From contig NZ_BEWC01000008.1 of assembly GCF_003112575.1 (NCBI RefSeq), positions 682,001-746,000 of the forward strand: a DNA stretch of 64,000 nt, read 5' to 3'. This document shows, piece after piece, positions 42,080 through 51,928 of this stretch; positions within the stretch are counted from its first letter, which is position 1, and each line of letters starts with the position of its first letter. The translations under genes were made by a program, and so were the position numbers. Below the pieces are notes generated by a model. It saw only the letters and a list, made by a program, of their open reading frames with translations, had not been told where the DNA came from and made no database searches. The DNA comes from Streptomyces ardesiacus. GTDB lineage: Bacteria > Actinomycetota > Actinomycetes > Streptomycetales > Streptomycetaceae.

Positions 42080-42520
42080 ATGAGCGATCCGAACAAGGAC
42101 ACGAGCAAGGACACGAGCAAGAAGCCCACCCGTACGCGGACCGCCGAGTCCACGGCGCGCGGCGCCGCGAAGAAGGCCACGGCGCCCGCCGCGGACGCCA
42201 GGCAGGCCGCCGCGGGCACGGCACATGACGCCGCGTCGGCCGCCAAGGCCGGTGCCCAGCGTTCCGCCGACGTCGCGAACGGCGCCGTGCAGTCGGCGGC
42301 CAAGGGCGTCGCGGCCGGCCGTCAGGCCGTCGCCACCGCCTCCGGCCAGGCCGCCGCCACGGCGAAGGCCGCGTGGACCGCCCTCGCGCACCGCAAGCTC
42401 GTCGCCGCCGGCGTCGGCGCCGGCCTCACCGCCGTGAGCGCCGCCTCGTACGCCGTCGGCCGCCGCGCCGGACGGCACACGCACGGGCCCCTCACCCGTC
42501 TCACCGGCGGCCGCATCTGA
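42080..42520 (+). CDS. Ala/Lys-rich histone- or phasin-like protein
   Basis: A 146-residue protein whose middle (residues 20-115) is almost wholly Ala, Lys, Thr, Ser and Gly in repeated AA-x-x-KA patterns, resembling bacterial histone H1-like tails or phasins. It ends with a short hydrophobic helix (LVAAGVGAGLTAVSAASYAV) and basic RRAGRHTHG. Possible roles are DNA or polymer binding, or anchoring at the membrane; the sequence does not decide. The ATG lacks a good ribosome site. No operon partner. Confidence 0.55.
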   Translation: MSDPNKDTSKDTSKKPTRTRTAESTARGAAKKATAPAADARQAAAGTAHDAASAAKAGAQRSADVANGAVQSAAKGVAAGRQAVATASGQAAATAKAAWTALAHRKLVAAGVGAGLTAVSAASYAVGRRAGRHTHGPLTRLTGGRI

Positions 42521-42620
42521 CACCGGCCACCACGCACCGCGCCACTGCCGCCGCCACCGTGCGGACGGGGGAAGATGGGACCCGCGAGCGAAGTCCCGAC
42601 CTATGCGGAGGAGTGGGCGC

Positions 42621-44261
<1,641 letters not shown>

Positions 44262-44289
44262 CGACGCGCCACCGGCGCCGTACGCCGGT

Positions 44290-44323
44290 CCCCGGGCCGG
44301 GCTCAGCCACGGCCGGCCCGGGG
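44290..44323. terminator. Hairpin between pgm and the P450 gene
   Basis: Perfect 11-base arms CCCCGGGCCGG with a 12-base loop. The right arm overlaps the last codons of the P450 gene on the other strand, so it would serve pgm best. Confidence 0.5.
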
Positions 44324-45499
44324 GAGTGCCACGGTCAGCCCCCGGATCTCGTAGCCGTCGACGGCCTCCTGGAAGGCGACGCGCGGCTCGCCGCTCATCC
44401 GGACGCCGGCGAGGGCGAACAGACGGCTGAGGAAGACGTCGGTCTCCAGCAGCGCGACGTGCGCCCCGGGGCACCGGTGCGGCCCGTCGCCGAAGGAGAG
44501 CCCCGCACCGACCGCCCCGGCGCGCTCGGGGCGGACCAGCAGCGGGTCCTCGCCCACGGCCTTCGGGTCCGCGTTGGCGTCGTCCAGGCACACCTCGACG
44601 TACTCGCCGGGGCGGACGGTCACCGTCCCGTCGGGGCCGGGCAGCTCCACCGAACCGGTGGCCCGTCTGCGCAGCCGCCCGATGACCGGCTCCAGCCGCA
44701 GCAGCTCCTGGAGGACGTCGAGACGCCCCGCCTCGTCCGCCGACCGGTAGTGGCCGAGCAGCTCGGCGTCCGAGAACAGGTGCCAGGCCGCCAGGCACAC
44801 GAACTCCCGCGTGGTGACCATGCCGGCCGCCGCGAACGTCAGGCACTCGCCCAGGATCTCGACGTCCGAGCAGCCCTCCGCGAGCAGGTGGGAGATCAGG
44901 TCGTCGTGCTCGCGGCGGCGGTGCGCGCGGATCGCCGGGCGCACGTCGGCCAGATGGATGCGGAGCCAGTTGACGTTCTGCCGCACCAGCCAGTACAGGC
45001 CCCGGACACTGGTCAGCCCCGGTTGGCCGAACTCCTCCGGGAAGAACCGCTCCAGCCTGCGGCGGATGCCGGGCCTGCTGTACCGCAGTCCGACCACCTC
45101 GCTCACCACACCGACGGCCAGACCGAAGGCGAGGTCGGAGAGCGGCGCCTCGCCGGCCGAGCGCAGCGCGGTGAGCTGCTCCTCCGCGATCCGGACCATC
45201 GGCCCGCGGTAGTGCTCGTCCACCCTGCGGGGCGTGAAGTACCGGGCGGTCTGCCTGCGGTGCTCCCGGTGCTCGGGGCCGTCCCGGTAGAGCACCGGCC
45301 GGCGCACGCGCGGCGGCAGCTTCTCCACCGTCTCGACGCCGAGACCGGCCTGCACGGTGCCGGGGGCGCGCAGCAGCGCCCGCGCCGCGGCGAAATCGCG
45401 CACCTGCCAGGTCCCGTCCGCCGCCCGGCCGACCGGGCACCCCGGCCGGGCCCGCCCCCGGTCCGCCTTCCGCGCGGAGACCTGTCCGTCCTGCGCCAC
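44303..45499 (-). CDS. Cytochrome P450
   Basis: A 398-residue soluble P450. The haem loop is FGDGPHRCPGAHVA with thiolate Cys343; ExxR is Glu265-Arg268 (ELLRLEP). The I-helix reads AAAGMVTTRE: the acidic residue that usually precedes the conserved Thr (as in GGxD/ET) is Val here, so proton delivery may differ. The GTG lacks a strong ribosome site. No ferredoxin or reductase gene adjoins, and the gene is divergent from a methyltransferase across 166 bases. The substrate is unknown. Confidence 0.87.
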   Translation of the reverse strand: MAQDGQVSARKADRGRARPGCPVGRAADGTWQVRDFAAARALLRAPGTVQAGLGVETVEKLPPRVRRPVLYRDGPEHREHRRQTARYFTPRRVDEHYRGPMVRIAEEQLTALRSAGEAPLSDLAFGLAVGVVSEVVGLRYSRPGIRRRLERFFPEEFGQPGLTSVRGLYWLVRQNVNWLRIHLADVRPAIRAHRRREHDDLISHLLAEGCSDVEILGECLTFAAAGMVTTREFVCLAAWHLFSDAELLGHYRSADEAGRLDVLQELLRLEPVIGRLRRRATGSVELPGPDGTVTVRPGEYVEVCLDDANADPKAVGEDPLLVRPERAGAVGAGLSFGDGPHRCPGAHVALLETDVFLSRLFALAGVRMSGEPRVAFQEAVDGYEIRGLTVALPRAGRG

Positions 45500-45665
45500 G
45501 TGGCCACCCCCGGCTCCCGCCGCGCGGCCCGCTGGCCGCCCGGCTCGACGACACGGTCACCAGGATCGGCCACCGGCCCGCCGCCGACCAGCCCCGGAAG
45601 CCGCCGAATCGGCGGGCCCGGGAAAGGGCGTGCGACGCCGGGGCCCGTCGTGCGAGGCTCCCCCG

Positions 45666-46403
45666 GTGGAACGTGACCAGATCTCCAGACTCGCCCATGC
45701 CGACCACCCGATCGCGGCCCCGCTCGACGACGCGTCCGTACACCGGCTCCTGGCCCGCGCGATACCCGGCGACGCCGCCCGCGTCCTCGACCTGGGCTGC
45801 GGCGGCGCGGAATGGCTCCTGCGCGCCCTCGCCGAACACCCGCGCCTGACCGCCGAAGGGGTCGACACCTCCGAGGGCGCGCTCGCACACGCCCGCGCGG
45901 CGGCTGCCCGGCTCGGGGTGGGGGACCGGCTGACCCTGCACCACCGGGACGCCGCCCGCTTCACCGCCCCGCACCGCTTCGACCTCGTCCTCTGCGTCGG
46001 CTCCGCGCACGCCTTCGGCGGCCTGAGCGCCACCCTCGCCGCCGCGCGCGAACACCTGGCGCCCGGGGGACGGGTGCTGGTCGGCGACGGGTTCTGGGAA
46101 CGTGAGCCCTCCCCCGAGGCGGTCGGGATGCTCGGCGACCTCGCCGACCTGCCGACCACCCTCGACCGGGTCGCCGCGGAGGGCTGGACGCCCGTGGGCG
46201 GGCACATCAGCACCCGCCGGGAACTCGACGACTACGAGTGGGCCTGGACCGGGACACTGGCCGGGTGGGCCCTGGACCACCCCGGCGACCCGGACCGCGC
46301 GCAGGCCCTGGAGGCGGCCGCCGCCCACCGCGAAGGATGGCTGCGGGGCTACCGGGACTCCTTCGGGTTCCTGTGTCTGGTCCTGCGCCCGACGGACGCC
46401 TGA
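45666..46403 (+). CDS. SAM-dependent methyltransferase (class I)
   Basis: A 245-residue cytosolic methyltransferase: motif I VLDLGCGGAEW, motif II acidic residue in GVDTSEGALA, and post-I LCVGSAHAFGGL. It resembles the UbiE/COQ5-like group; the substrate is unknown. Start GTG lies within a short run of purines lacking a canonical ribosome site. Divergent from the P450, so a joint tailoring function is possible but not shown. Confidence 0.8.
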   Translation: MERDQISRLAHADHPIAAPLDDASVHRLLARAIPGDAARVLDLGCGGAEWLLRALAEHPRLTAEGVDTSEGALAHARAAAARLGVGDRLTLHHRDAARFTAPHRFDLVLCVGSAHAFGGLSATLAAAREHLAPGGRVLVGDGFWEREPSPEAVGMLGDLADLPTTLDRVAAEGWTPVGGHISTRRELDDYEWAWTGTLAGWALDHPGDPDRAQALEAAAAHREGWLRGYRDSFGFLCLVLRPTDA

Positions 46404-46506
46404 CGCCGCTGTCACACGGGTTCCGTGCCGAGACGGGTGATGCCGCCGGATTCGGGGGTAGACGGGCTGGCGTAAACGGTCGAGGCTCAGGAAGAGGGCG
46501 GATCGG

Positions 46507-46980
46507 ATGAACGGGGCTGCCCGCATGGGGGACCGGCCGAGCGGCGAGCGGGTCAGGGTTTCGGCGCAGTACGAGGGCATTCCCGGCGACATCGCCCGGG
46601 GCAGGGAGCTGGCCCGGGGGTTCCTGGCACGGGCGCGGACGGCGCACGGGGCCAGGGTGTCCGACCGCGCGGTGGACGTGGTGCAACTGGTGGTCAGCGA
46701 GTTGCTGACGAACGCCTGCAAATACGCGCCCGGCCCCTCGACGGTCGCTCTCGAACTGGCCGCGGACCGGGTGGAGGTCACGGTGTGGGACAGCGAGCCG
46801 GTGCTGCCCGTGCCCGGCGCCCCGGACCCCGACCGGGTCGGCCGGCACGGGCTGGAAATAGTGATGGCCGTCTGTGAGAGCTTCGAGGTGCACAGGGAAC
46901 AGGTCGGCAAGCGCATGAGAGCCGCGGTGGGGCTCGCCGAGGACCTGCACCGCACCCCCGCTCTCGACCGCTCGGCCTGA
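46507..46980 (+). CDS. RsbW-like ATP-binding protein (HATPase_c)
   Basis: A 157-residue single-domain GHKL ATPase of the anti-sigma/serine kinase type common in Streptomyces. The N-box is VVSELLTNACKYA, the G1 box VTVWDSEPV, and the G2 segment RHGLEIVMAVC. Partner proteins would be STAS domain antagonists and SpoIIE-type phosphatases, of which one is encoded 0.9 kb downstream, though separated by a gene on the other strand. It ends 220 bases before a convergent acetyltransferase. Confidence 0.8.
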   Translation: MNGAARMGDRPSGERVRVSAQYEGIPGDIARGRELARGFLARARTAHGARVSDRAVDVVQLVVSELLTNACKYAPGPSTVALELAADRVEVTVWDSEPVLPVPGAPDPDRVGRHGLEIVMAVCESFEVHREQVGKRMRAAVGLAEDLHRTPALDRSA

Positions 46981-47204
46981 CCCCCCCGGTACCCGCCCGG
47001 GGCCGCGGCCCGCGAGGACCAGCGACGCACGAGCGGGCCGGGACGCCGTCTCACGGCGCCCACGAGCCGGGACACGCCCACCGGCGCCCGCGACAGCACG
47101 CCCCCCGCCCGCGGAGACACACCTCCCCGGCCCCTCGACCGGGCCACGCCACTCGCCCCCGGGGTGCCGGGCCGGCCACTGCCACGGTGCGGGCGGCGAC
47201 AGCC

Positions 47205-47780
47205 TCATCCACCCCGGCCGGCCCGCGCCCACCGCCCGCCGGGCCGGTGGTCCCCGGCCCGGATCCGGTAGACGACGGAGCGGCGCAGCGGACCCTCGGG
47301 GAACTCCGGGTCGTCGAAGTCGTCGGCCGGGTCGCGGGTCATGCCGAGGCGTTCCATCACCGCCCGCGAGCGCAGATTGCCGGCCGCCGTCACGGCGAGC
47401 ACCTCCGCCAGCCCCAGGCTCCCGAAGGCGTACGACACCACCGTCCGCGCGGCTTCGGTGGCATAGCCGTGCCCCCAGGCCGGGCGGGCCAGCCGCCACC
47501 CCGCCTCCACCCCGCCGAACGGCATGCCGTCGTCCACGGGATCCAGCCCGGCGAACCCGACGAACTCGCCGGTCGCGCCGACCTCCACCGCCCACCAGCC
47601 CCAGCCCCGCCGCTCCAGGTCGGTTTGGAAACGGGCCACGGACGCCGCGCTCTGCTCCCGCGTGAGCACGCCCGGGAAGTAGGCGCGGACCACCGGGTCG
47701 GCGTTCATGGCCGCCCACGGGTCCAGGTCGGACGCCCGCCAGTCGCGGAGCACGAGACGATCGGTTCGCAGTACGGACAT
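47205..47780 (-). CDS. GNAT N-acetyltransferase (RimJ/RimL-like)
   Basis: A 191-residue acetyltransferase. LRTDRLVLRDWRASDLDPWA is the usual opening of the RimJ/RimL-type group; the acetyl-CoA loop is in RPAWGHGYATEAARTVVSYA, and LAVTAAGNLRSRAVMERLGM the end motif. Substrate unknown (a protein amino terminus or small molecule). The ribosome site is weak but the ATG gives the canonical start. Divergent from the PP2C gene by 140 bases. Confidence 0.85.
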   Translation of the reverse strand: MSVLRTDRLVLRDWRASDLDPWAAMNADPVVRAYFPGVLTREQSAASVARFQTDLERRGWGWWAVEVGATGEFVGFAGLDPVDDGMPFGGVEAGWRLARPAWGHGYATEAARTVVSYAFGSLGLAEVLAVTAAGNLRSRAVMERLGMTRDPADDFDDPEFPEGPLRRSVVYRIRAGDHRPGGRWARAGRGG

Positions 47781-47923
47781 CGAGCGAAGGTAGGCGCGAC
47801 CGGACGCCGGGAGCCACCCGTTTACGCCTTCCGGTGCTCCCCCCTTCGGCCGCGTGGAGCGGTTCGTCCGTGTTCGCCGGGGGAACCTGGCGGGGTGGAC
47901 GGCGACGGAAGGCTGTGAGGGTC

Positions 47924-49822
47924 GTGACGTCACGCTGGGCGGACGACGCCGAGGAACCAGGACACGACGACGCGGACGCCGTACCGGGGCCCGCCGGGCC
48001 CGACTTCCCCCGCGCCGTGCTGCGCGCCCTGGGCGCCGGAGTCCTCACCCTCGGCCCCACGGCCCGGATCACCTCGGTGAACCCCTGGGCCGAGCACCTG
48101 CTGGGCCGTACGGAGCGGGAGATGCTCGGGCACGACGCACACGACCTCCTGCACCGCCACGCCGACGGCAGCCCGGTCCCGCGCGAGCGGTGCGCGCTGC
48201 GCAGCCCCCTGCACGGGGTGCCCGCCGAGGAGGGCAGCGACGAGTACTTCCAGCGGGCCGACGGCACCACGGTCCCCATCATCTGGGCGACCACCCCCCT
48301 CGTGCGCGAGGGACGCCTGGAAGGGCTGGTCCTCGTCTTCCACGACTTCAGTCTCCACCGCAGCGCCGCCGAGGAGACCGCGGCGCGGACCACCGCCCTG
48401 GAGGCCCTCACCGCGCAACTGCACCTGGTCGCCGAGATCTCCACCGTGCTCGTCCCCACCGAGCGCACCTCCACCACCCTGCGCCGTCTCGTCCGGCTGC
48501 TGGTGCCGGAACTGGGCCAGTGGGCGGCGGTCGACGTCTACCAGGGCCAGTCGGACGTACTGGAGCGGGTGGCCGTCCGCAGCAGCACCCGGCCGGACCG
48601 GGCCAGACCGCTGCGCGGGCCGATGACCTCACTGCCGGACCAGGCCCGCGCCGCGCTGACCCTGCTCATCAACGGCGACCGGCCCGTCCCGCTGGACGCC
48701 GGGGAACTGCGCCGGGACCCGGAGCACCCGCTCGCCGCCACCCACCGCGTGCTGTTCGAACGGCTCGGCGGCCACGCGGCCGTCGTCGTCCCCCTGCGCA
48801 CCCGGCAGCGGTCCTACGGCATCCTGACCGTCGCCCGTGCCGGAGAGCGTCCCGCGCCCACCGAGGCCGAGGCCGCCCTGCTGGCCGACATCGGCCGCCG
48901 GGTCGGACTGGTCCTGGACAACGCCCGGCTCTACCACGAGCAGCAGAACGTCGCCGCAACCATGCAGCGCCAGCTCCTGACCCCGCTCCCGCAGGTCGAC
49001 CACCTGCGGATGGCCGCCCGCTACTGGCCGGCCGAGAGCGCCATGGAGGTCGGCGGCGACTGGTACGACGCCTTCCTCCTGGGCGACGGCGTCATGGCCC
49101 TGGTCATCGGCGACGTCGTCGGCCACGACCTGCAGGCCGCCGCCCACATGGCCGAGGTCCGCAACATGCTGCGCGCCCTCGCCTGGGACCACCAGGAGCC
49201 GCCCAGCGTGATCATGCGCCGTCTGGACGAAGCCGTGACCCACACCAGCGACGCGCCCATGGCCACCCTCGTCTTCGCCCGCGTCGAGGGCGCCGAGGGC
49301 GGTCCCTGGCGGCTGCACTGGGTCAACGCCGGTCATCCCCCGCCCCTGCTGGTCACACCGGACGGCGGGACACGTTTCCTGGAGGGCGGGCACGGCCCGC
49401 TCATCGGCATGAGCGCCACCCTGAGCCTCGGCCTGGACTGGCCCGACACCCGCGAGGACCTCCCGCCGGAGAGCATCCTCCTGCTCTACACCGACGGCCT
49501 GGTGGAGAGCCGCGACCGCCCGATCGACGTGGGCATGGACCAGCTCCGCCACCACGCCGGGGCCCTGGCCCGCCGACTGGACCGGTGGAGCGTCGACGAC
49601 TTCTGCGACGAGCTGCTCGCGCGGATCGCGCCCCGCGGCGACGACGTCGCCCTGCTCGCCCTGCGCCTGCCCGAGGCCGGTATGGGCGCCCCGGGCGACA
49701 CCGAACCGCCCCCGCCGCCCCAGTCCGGGCACAGCGAGGCCGCCCCCGACCGGGCCGCCCCCGGCTCCCGCCGCCAGGAGCCCGAGGTACTGGACCCGAC
49801 CCATACGGACCCGGAGGAGTAG
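47924..49822 (+). CDS. PAS-GAF-SpoIIE (PP2C) serine phosphatase
   Basis: A 632-residue regulatory phosphatase. A PAS domain (about residues 20-140: LGRTEREMLGHDAHDLLHRH), a GAF domain (165-350) and a SpoIIE/RsbU PPM domain (360-600) follow each other. Metal-binding aspartates are in GGDWYDAF, VIGDVVGHD, LYTDGLVESRD and RGDDVALLAL. It should dephosphorylate a STAS-type antagonist and thus tune a sigma factor. The GTG is ambiguous; one three codons upstream is equally likely. The last 40 residues are Pro/Ser-rich. Confidence 0.85.
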   Translation: MTSRWADDAEEPGHDDADAVPGPAGPDFPRAVLRALGAGVLTLGPTARITSVNPWAEHLLGRTEREMLGHDAHDLLHRHADGSPVPRERCALRSPLHGVPAEEGSDEYFQRADGTTVPIIWATTPLVREGRLEGLVLVFHDFSLHRSAAEETAARTTALEALTAQLHLVAEISTVLVPTERTSTTLRRLVRLLVPELGQWAAVDVYQGQSDVLERVAVRSSTRPDRARPLRGPMTSLPDQARAALTLLINGDRPVPLDAGELRRDPEHPLAATHRVLFERLGGHAAVVVPLRTRQRSYGILTVARAGERPAPTEAEAALLADIGRRVGLVLDNARLYHEQQNVAATMQRQLLTPLPQVDHLRMAARYWPAESAMEVGGDWYDAFLLGDGVMALVIGDVVGHDLQAAAHMAEVRNMLRALAWDHQEPPSVIMRRLDEAVTHTSDAPMATLVFARVEGAEGGPWRLHWVNAGHPPPLLVTPDGGTRFLEGGHGPLIGMSATLSLGLDWPDTREDLPPESILLLYTDGLVESRDRPIDVGMDQLRHHAGALARRLDRWSVDDFCDELLARIAPRGDDVALLALRLPEAGMGAPGDTEPPPPPQSGHSEAAPDRAAPGSRRQEPEVLDPTHTDPEE

Positions 49823-50095
49823 CGGACCGGAGGGGGAGGGGAGCGGGAGCGGCGCGGGTGACGGACCGGCCACGGCCCTGCCGCCCGCCCGGCCCGGCCC
49901 AACTCCACTGCCGGCGGGGCCCCTTGGAACAGCCGACGGAGAGCGGAGCCGGCACCCGAACGGGCGGTGTGTTCACCCGGCTGAGCGGCCCCGGTGGTGC
50001 GAGACGGGCGCCGGGCTGACGGTGATTCACGTCGGGGCCGGGCCCCCTCAGCTGACGAAGCGGCAGCTACCCGGTCGTGACGGAAGGAACCTCAG

Positions 50096-50938
50096 ATGCG
50101 TTCTGCTCGCATGCTCCTGACCACGGCGGCGGCCTCGGCCGTCTTCGTCCTCGGCGCACCCGGCGCCTACGCGGCGGTCGGTGGCAACTGGGACCACGAC
50201 GACTCTTCCTACAGCAAGGAGCACGACAACGGAAGCAAGCACGACGAGCCGCGCGGCGGCATGCACACCGGTGGTGGCGCGCTGGCCGCGGTGAACGAGG
50301 GCGGCCGGGGTCACGAGGAGTCGGGTGACGAGCGCGGCAGCGAGAACCGGCACTCGGGCGACGAGCGCGAGGACGGAAGCCGGCACGACGAGCCGCGCGG
50401 CGGTATGCACACCGGTGGCGGTGCGCTGGCCGCGGTGAACGAGGGCGGCCGGGGTAACGAGGAGTCGGGTGACGAGCGCGGCAGCGAGAACCGGCACGAG
50501 AAGCCGCGCGGCGGCATGCACACCGGTGGTGGCGCGCTGGCCGCGGTGAACGAGGGCGGCCGGGGTAACGAGGAGTCGGGTGACGAGCGCGGCAGCGAGA
50601 ACCGGCACTCGGGCGACGAGCGCGAGGACGGAAGCCGGCACGACGAGCCGCGCGGCGGTATGCACACCGGTGGCGGTGCGCTGGCCGCGGTGAACGAGGG
50701 CGGCTGGGACGGCGGCGGCCGTGAGTCCAAGGAGGGCGGCTCGCAGACCTACCAGCAGGACGAGGGTGAGAGCTCCCGGGGCGGCGGCGACCACGAGAAG
50801 CCGCGCGGCGGTATGCACACCGGCGGCGGCGCGCTGGCCACGCCGACCACGACCGCGGGCGGCCTCGCCGTCCTGGCCGTCGCCGCGACCGGCCTGTACG
50901 CCGTCCGACGCAAGAAGTCGGCTCACGGAGTGGCGTAA
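50096..50938 (+). CDS. Repeat-bearing surface protein with C-terminal membrane anchor
   Basis: A 280-residue secreted protein. Residues 1-26 form a signal peptide (APGAYA). The mature part has four copies of PRGGMHTGGGALAAVNEGG (at residues 52, 100, 137, 185) and a final variant PRGGMHTGGGALATPTTTAGG at 236, immediately followed by a membrane helix (LAVLAVAATGLYAV) and RRKK. This tail is that of a sortase substrate, without LPxTG or LAxTG. Acidic His-rich spacers separate the repeats. The class F sortase gene next door is the likely enzyme. Residues 52-118 and 137-203 are a near-exact duplication. Function unknown. Confidence 0.8.
   Translation: MRSARMLLTTAAASAVFVLGAPGAYAAVGGNWDHDDSSYSKEHDNGSKHDEPRGGMHTGGGALAAVNEGGRGHEESGDERGSENRHSGDEREDGSRHDEPRGGMHTGGGALAAVNEGGRGNEESGDERGSENRHEKPRGGMHTGGGALAAVNEGGRGNEESGDERGSENRHSGDEREDGSRHDEPRGGMHTGGGALAAVNEGGWDGGGRESKEGGSQTYQQDEGESSRGGGDHEKPRGGMHTGGGALATPTTTAGGLAVLAVAATGLYAVRRKKSAHGVA
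50249..50704 (+). repeat. 201-base direct duplication inside the surface protein gene
   Basis: Copies at 50249-50449 and 50504-50704 encode 67 residues each and differ by one residue (His73 versus Asn158). Alternating codons GGTGGTGGC and GGTGGCGGT show that a two-repeat block was duplicated as a unit. Confidence 0.85.
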
Positions 50939-50959
50939 GCCGTGCCGGGCGCGATAGCA

Positions 50960-50996
50960 GCCGGGCCGCCACCCAGGAACCTCGGGGCGGCCCGGC
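50960..50996 (+). terminator. Hairpin between the surface protein and sortase genes
   Basis: Perfect 11-base arms GCCGGGCCGCC with a 15-base loop, 21 bases past the stop. It may end the abundant surface-protein message, leaving some read-through into the sortase gene. Confidence 0.5.
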
Positions 50997-51048
50997 TCGC
51001 CCGCGCTCATCCGTCCGCCCTGCCGCCGCGCCCCAGTGAGGTCGTCCG

Positions 51049-51732
51049 ATGTCCGTTCCTCCCCCCGCCCCCACCCCCCTTCCCGACGACGAGACGACCA
51101 CCGGTCAGGGGTCCCGCTCCGGCCTGATGGTGCTGTGCGGCGTGGCCCTGCTGATCCTGGCGGTGAGCCTGATCGGCGGCAACGACACGTCCGGTGCCTC
51201 CTCCCGCCCCCCGCTGCCCGCGCAGCCCGGCACCACCGCCTCCTCCGCCCCGCCCGCGACCGGCGGGACCGGGTCCGGCCTGCCCCGGTCGAAACCCGTG
51301 CGCCTGCTGATCCCGGACATCTCCGTCGACGCCCCCTTCACCGACCTCGCCATCGGCGACAAGGGGCAGCTCGAGCCGCCGCCCGCCGGCGACACCAACC
51401 TCGTCGGCTGGTACGCCAAGGGTGTCTCCCCCGGCGAGCAGGGGACCTCGATCATCGCCGGGCACGTGGACACCAAGACGTCCGCCGCCGTCTTCGCCCG
51501 CCTCGACCAGCTCGACAAGGGCGACAAGTTCCAGGTCGAGCGCGAGGACGGGCGCACGGCGACCTTCGTGGTCGACAGCCTGGAGACCTTCGCCAAGGAC
51601 CAGTTCCCCAGCGACCGGGTCTACGGCGACGCCGCCCGGCCCGAGGTGCGGCTCATCACCTGCGCGGGCGACTACGACCACAAGGTCAAGGACTACACCG
51701 ACAACCTGGTCGTCTTCGCCCACCTCACCTGA
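51049..51732 (+). CDS. Class F sortase
   Basis: A 227-residue membrane-anchored transpeptidase. One N-terminal helix (LMVLCGVALLILAVSLIGG) and a Pro/Thr/Ser linker precede the sortase barrel; LLIPDISVDAPFTDL is the usual opening. Catalytic His139 is in AGHVDT and Cys205 in LITCAGD. No Arg follows the Cys: the segment runs YDHKVKDYTDNLVVFAHLT, whereas other class F enzymes usually carry one there. Either Lys substitutes or another Arg acts. The adjacent repeat protein is its likely substrate. Confidence 0.87.
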   Translation: MSVPPPAPTPLPDDETTTGQGSRSGLMVLCGVALLILAVSLIGGNDTSGASSRPPLPAQPGTTASSAPPATGGTGSGLPRSKPVRLLIPDISVDAPFTDLAIGDKGQLEPPPAGDTNLVGWYAKGVSPGEQGTSIIAGHVDTKTSAAVFARLDQLDKGDKFQVEREDGRTATFVVDSLETFAKDQFPSDRVYGDAARPEVRLITCAGDYDHKVKDYTDNLVVFAHLT

Positions 51733-51928
51733 GCCGCCCACCCGGGGCACACCCCGCCCGCCGACCCCGCCCCAGGCCGCGCCCACCGGCCGCCCGCGGT
51801 GCGCCGGTCACCCGCGCACCGCATCCGGGTCGCGTGCCGCCGGGGCCGGCCACAGGATCGAGGCAAGCCGGCGTCGCATCACCGCGGCCGACGTACAGCA
51901 CCGCCCCCGCGAAGGAGATGTGCGCCCG

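Noticed and set aside
50249..50850. CRISPR-like repeated block
   Set aside because: Repeats are in frame, encode a regular peptide and vary in spacing (37-51 codons). It is a coding repeat.
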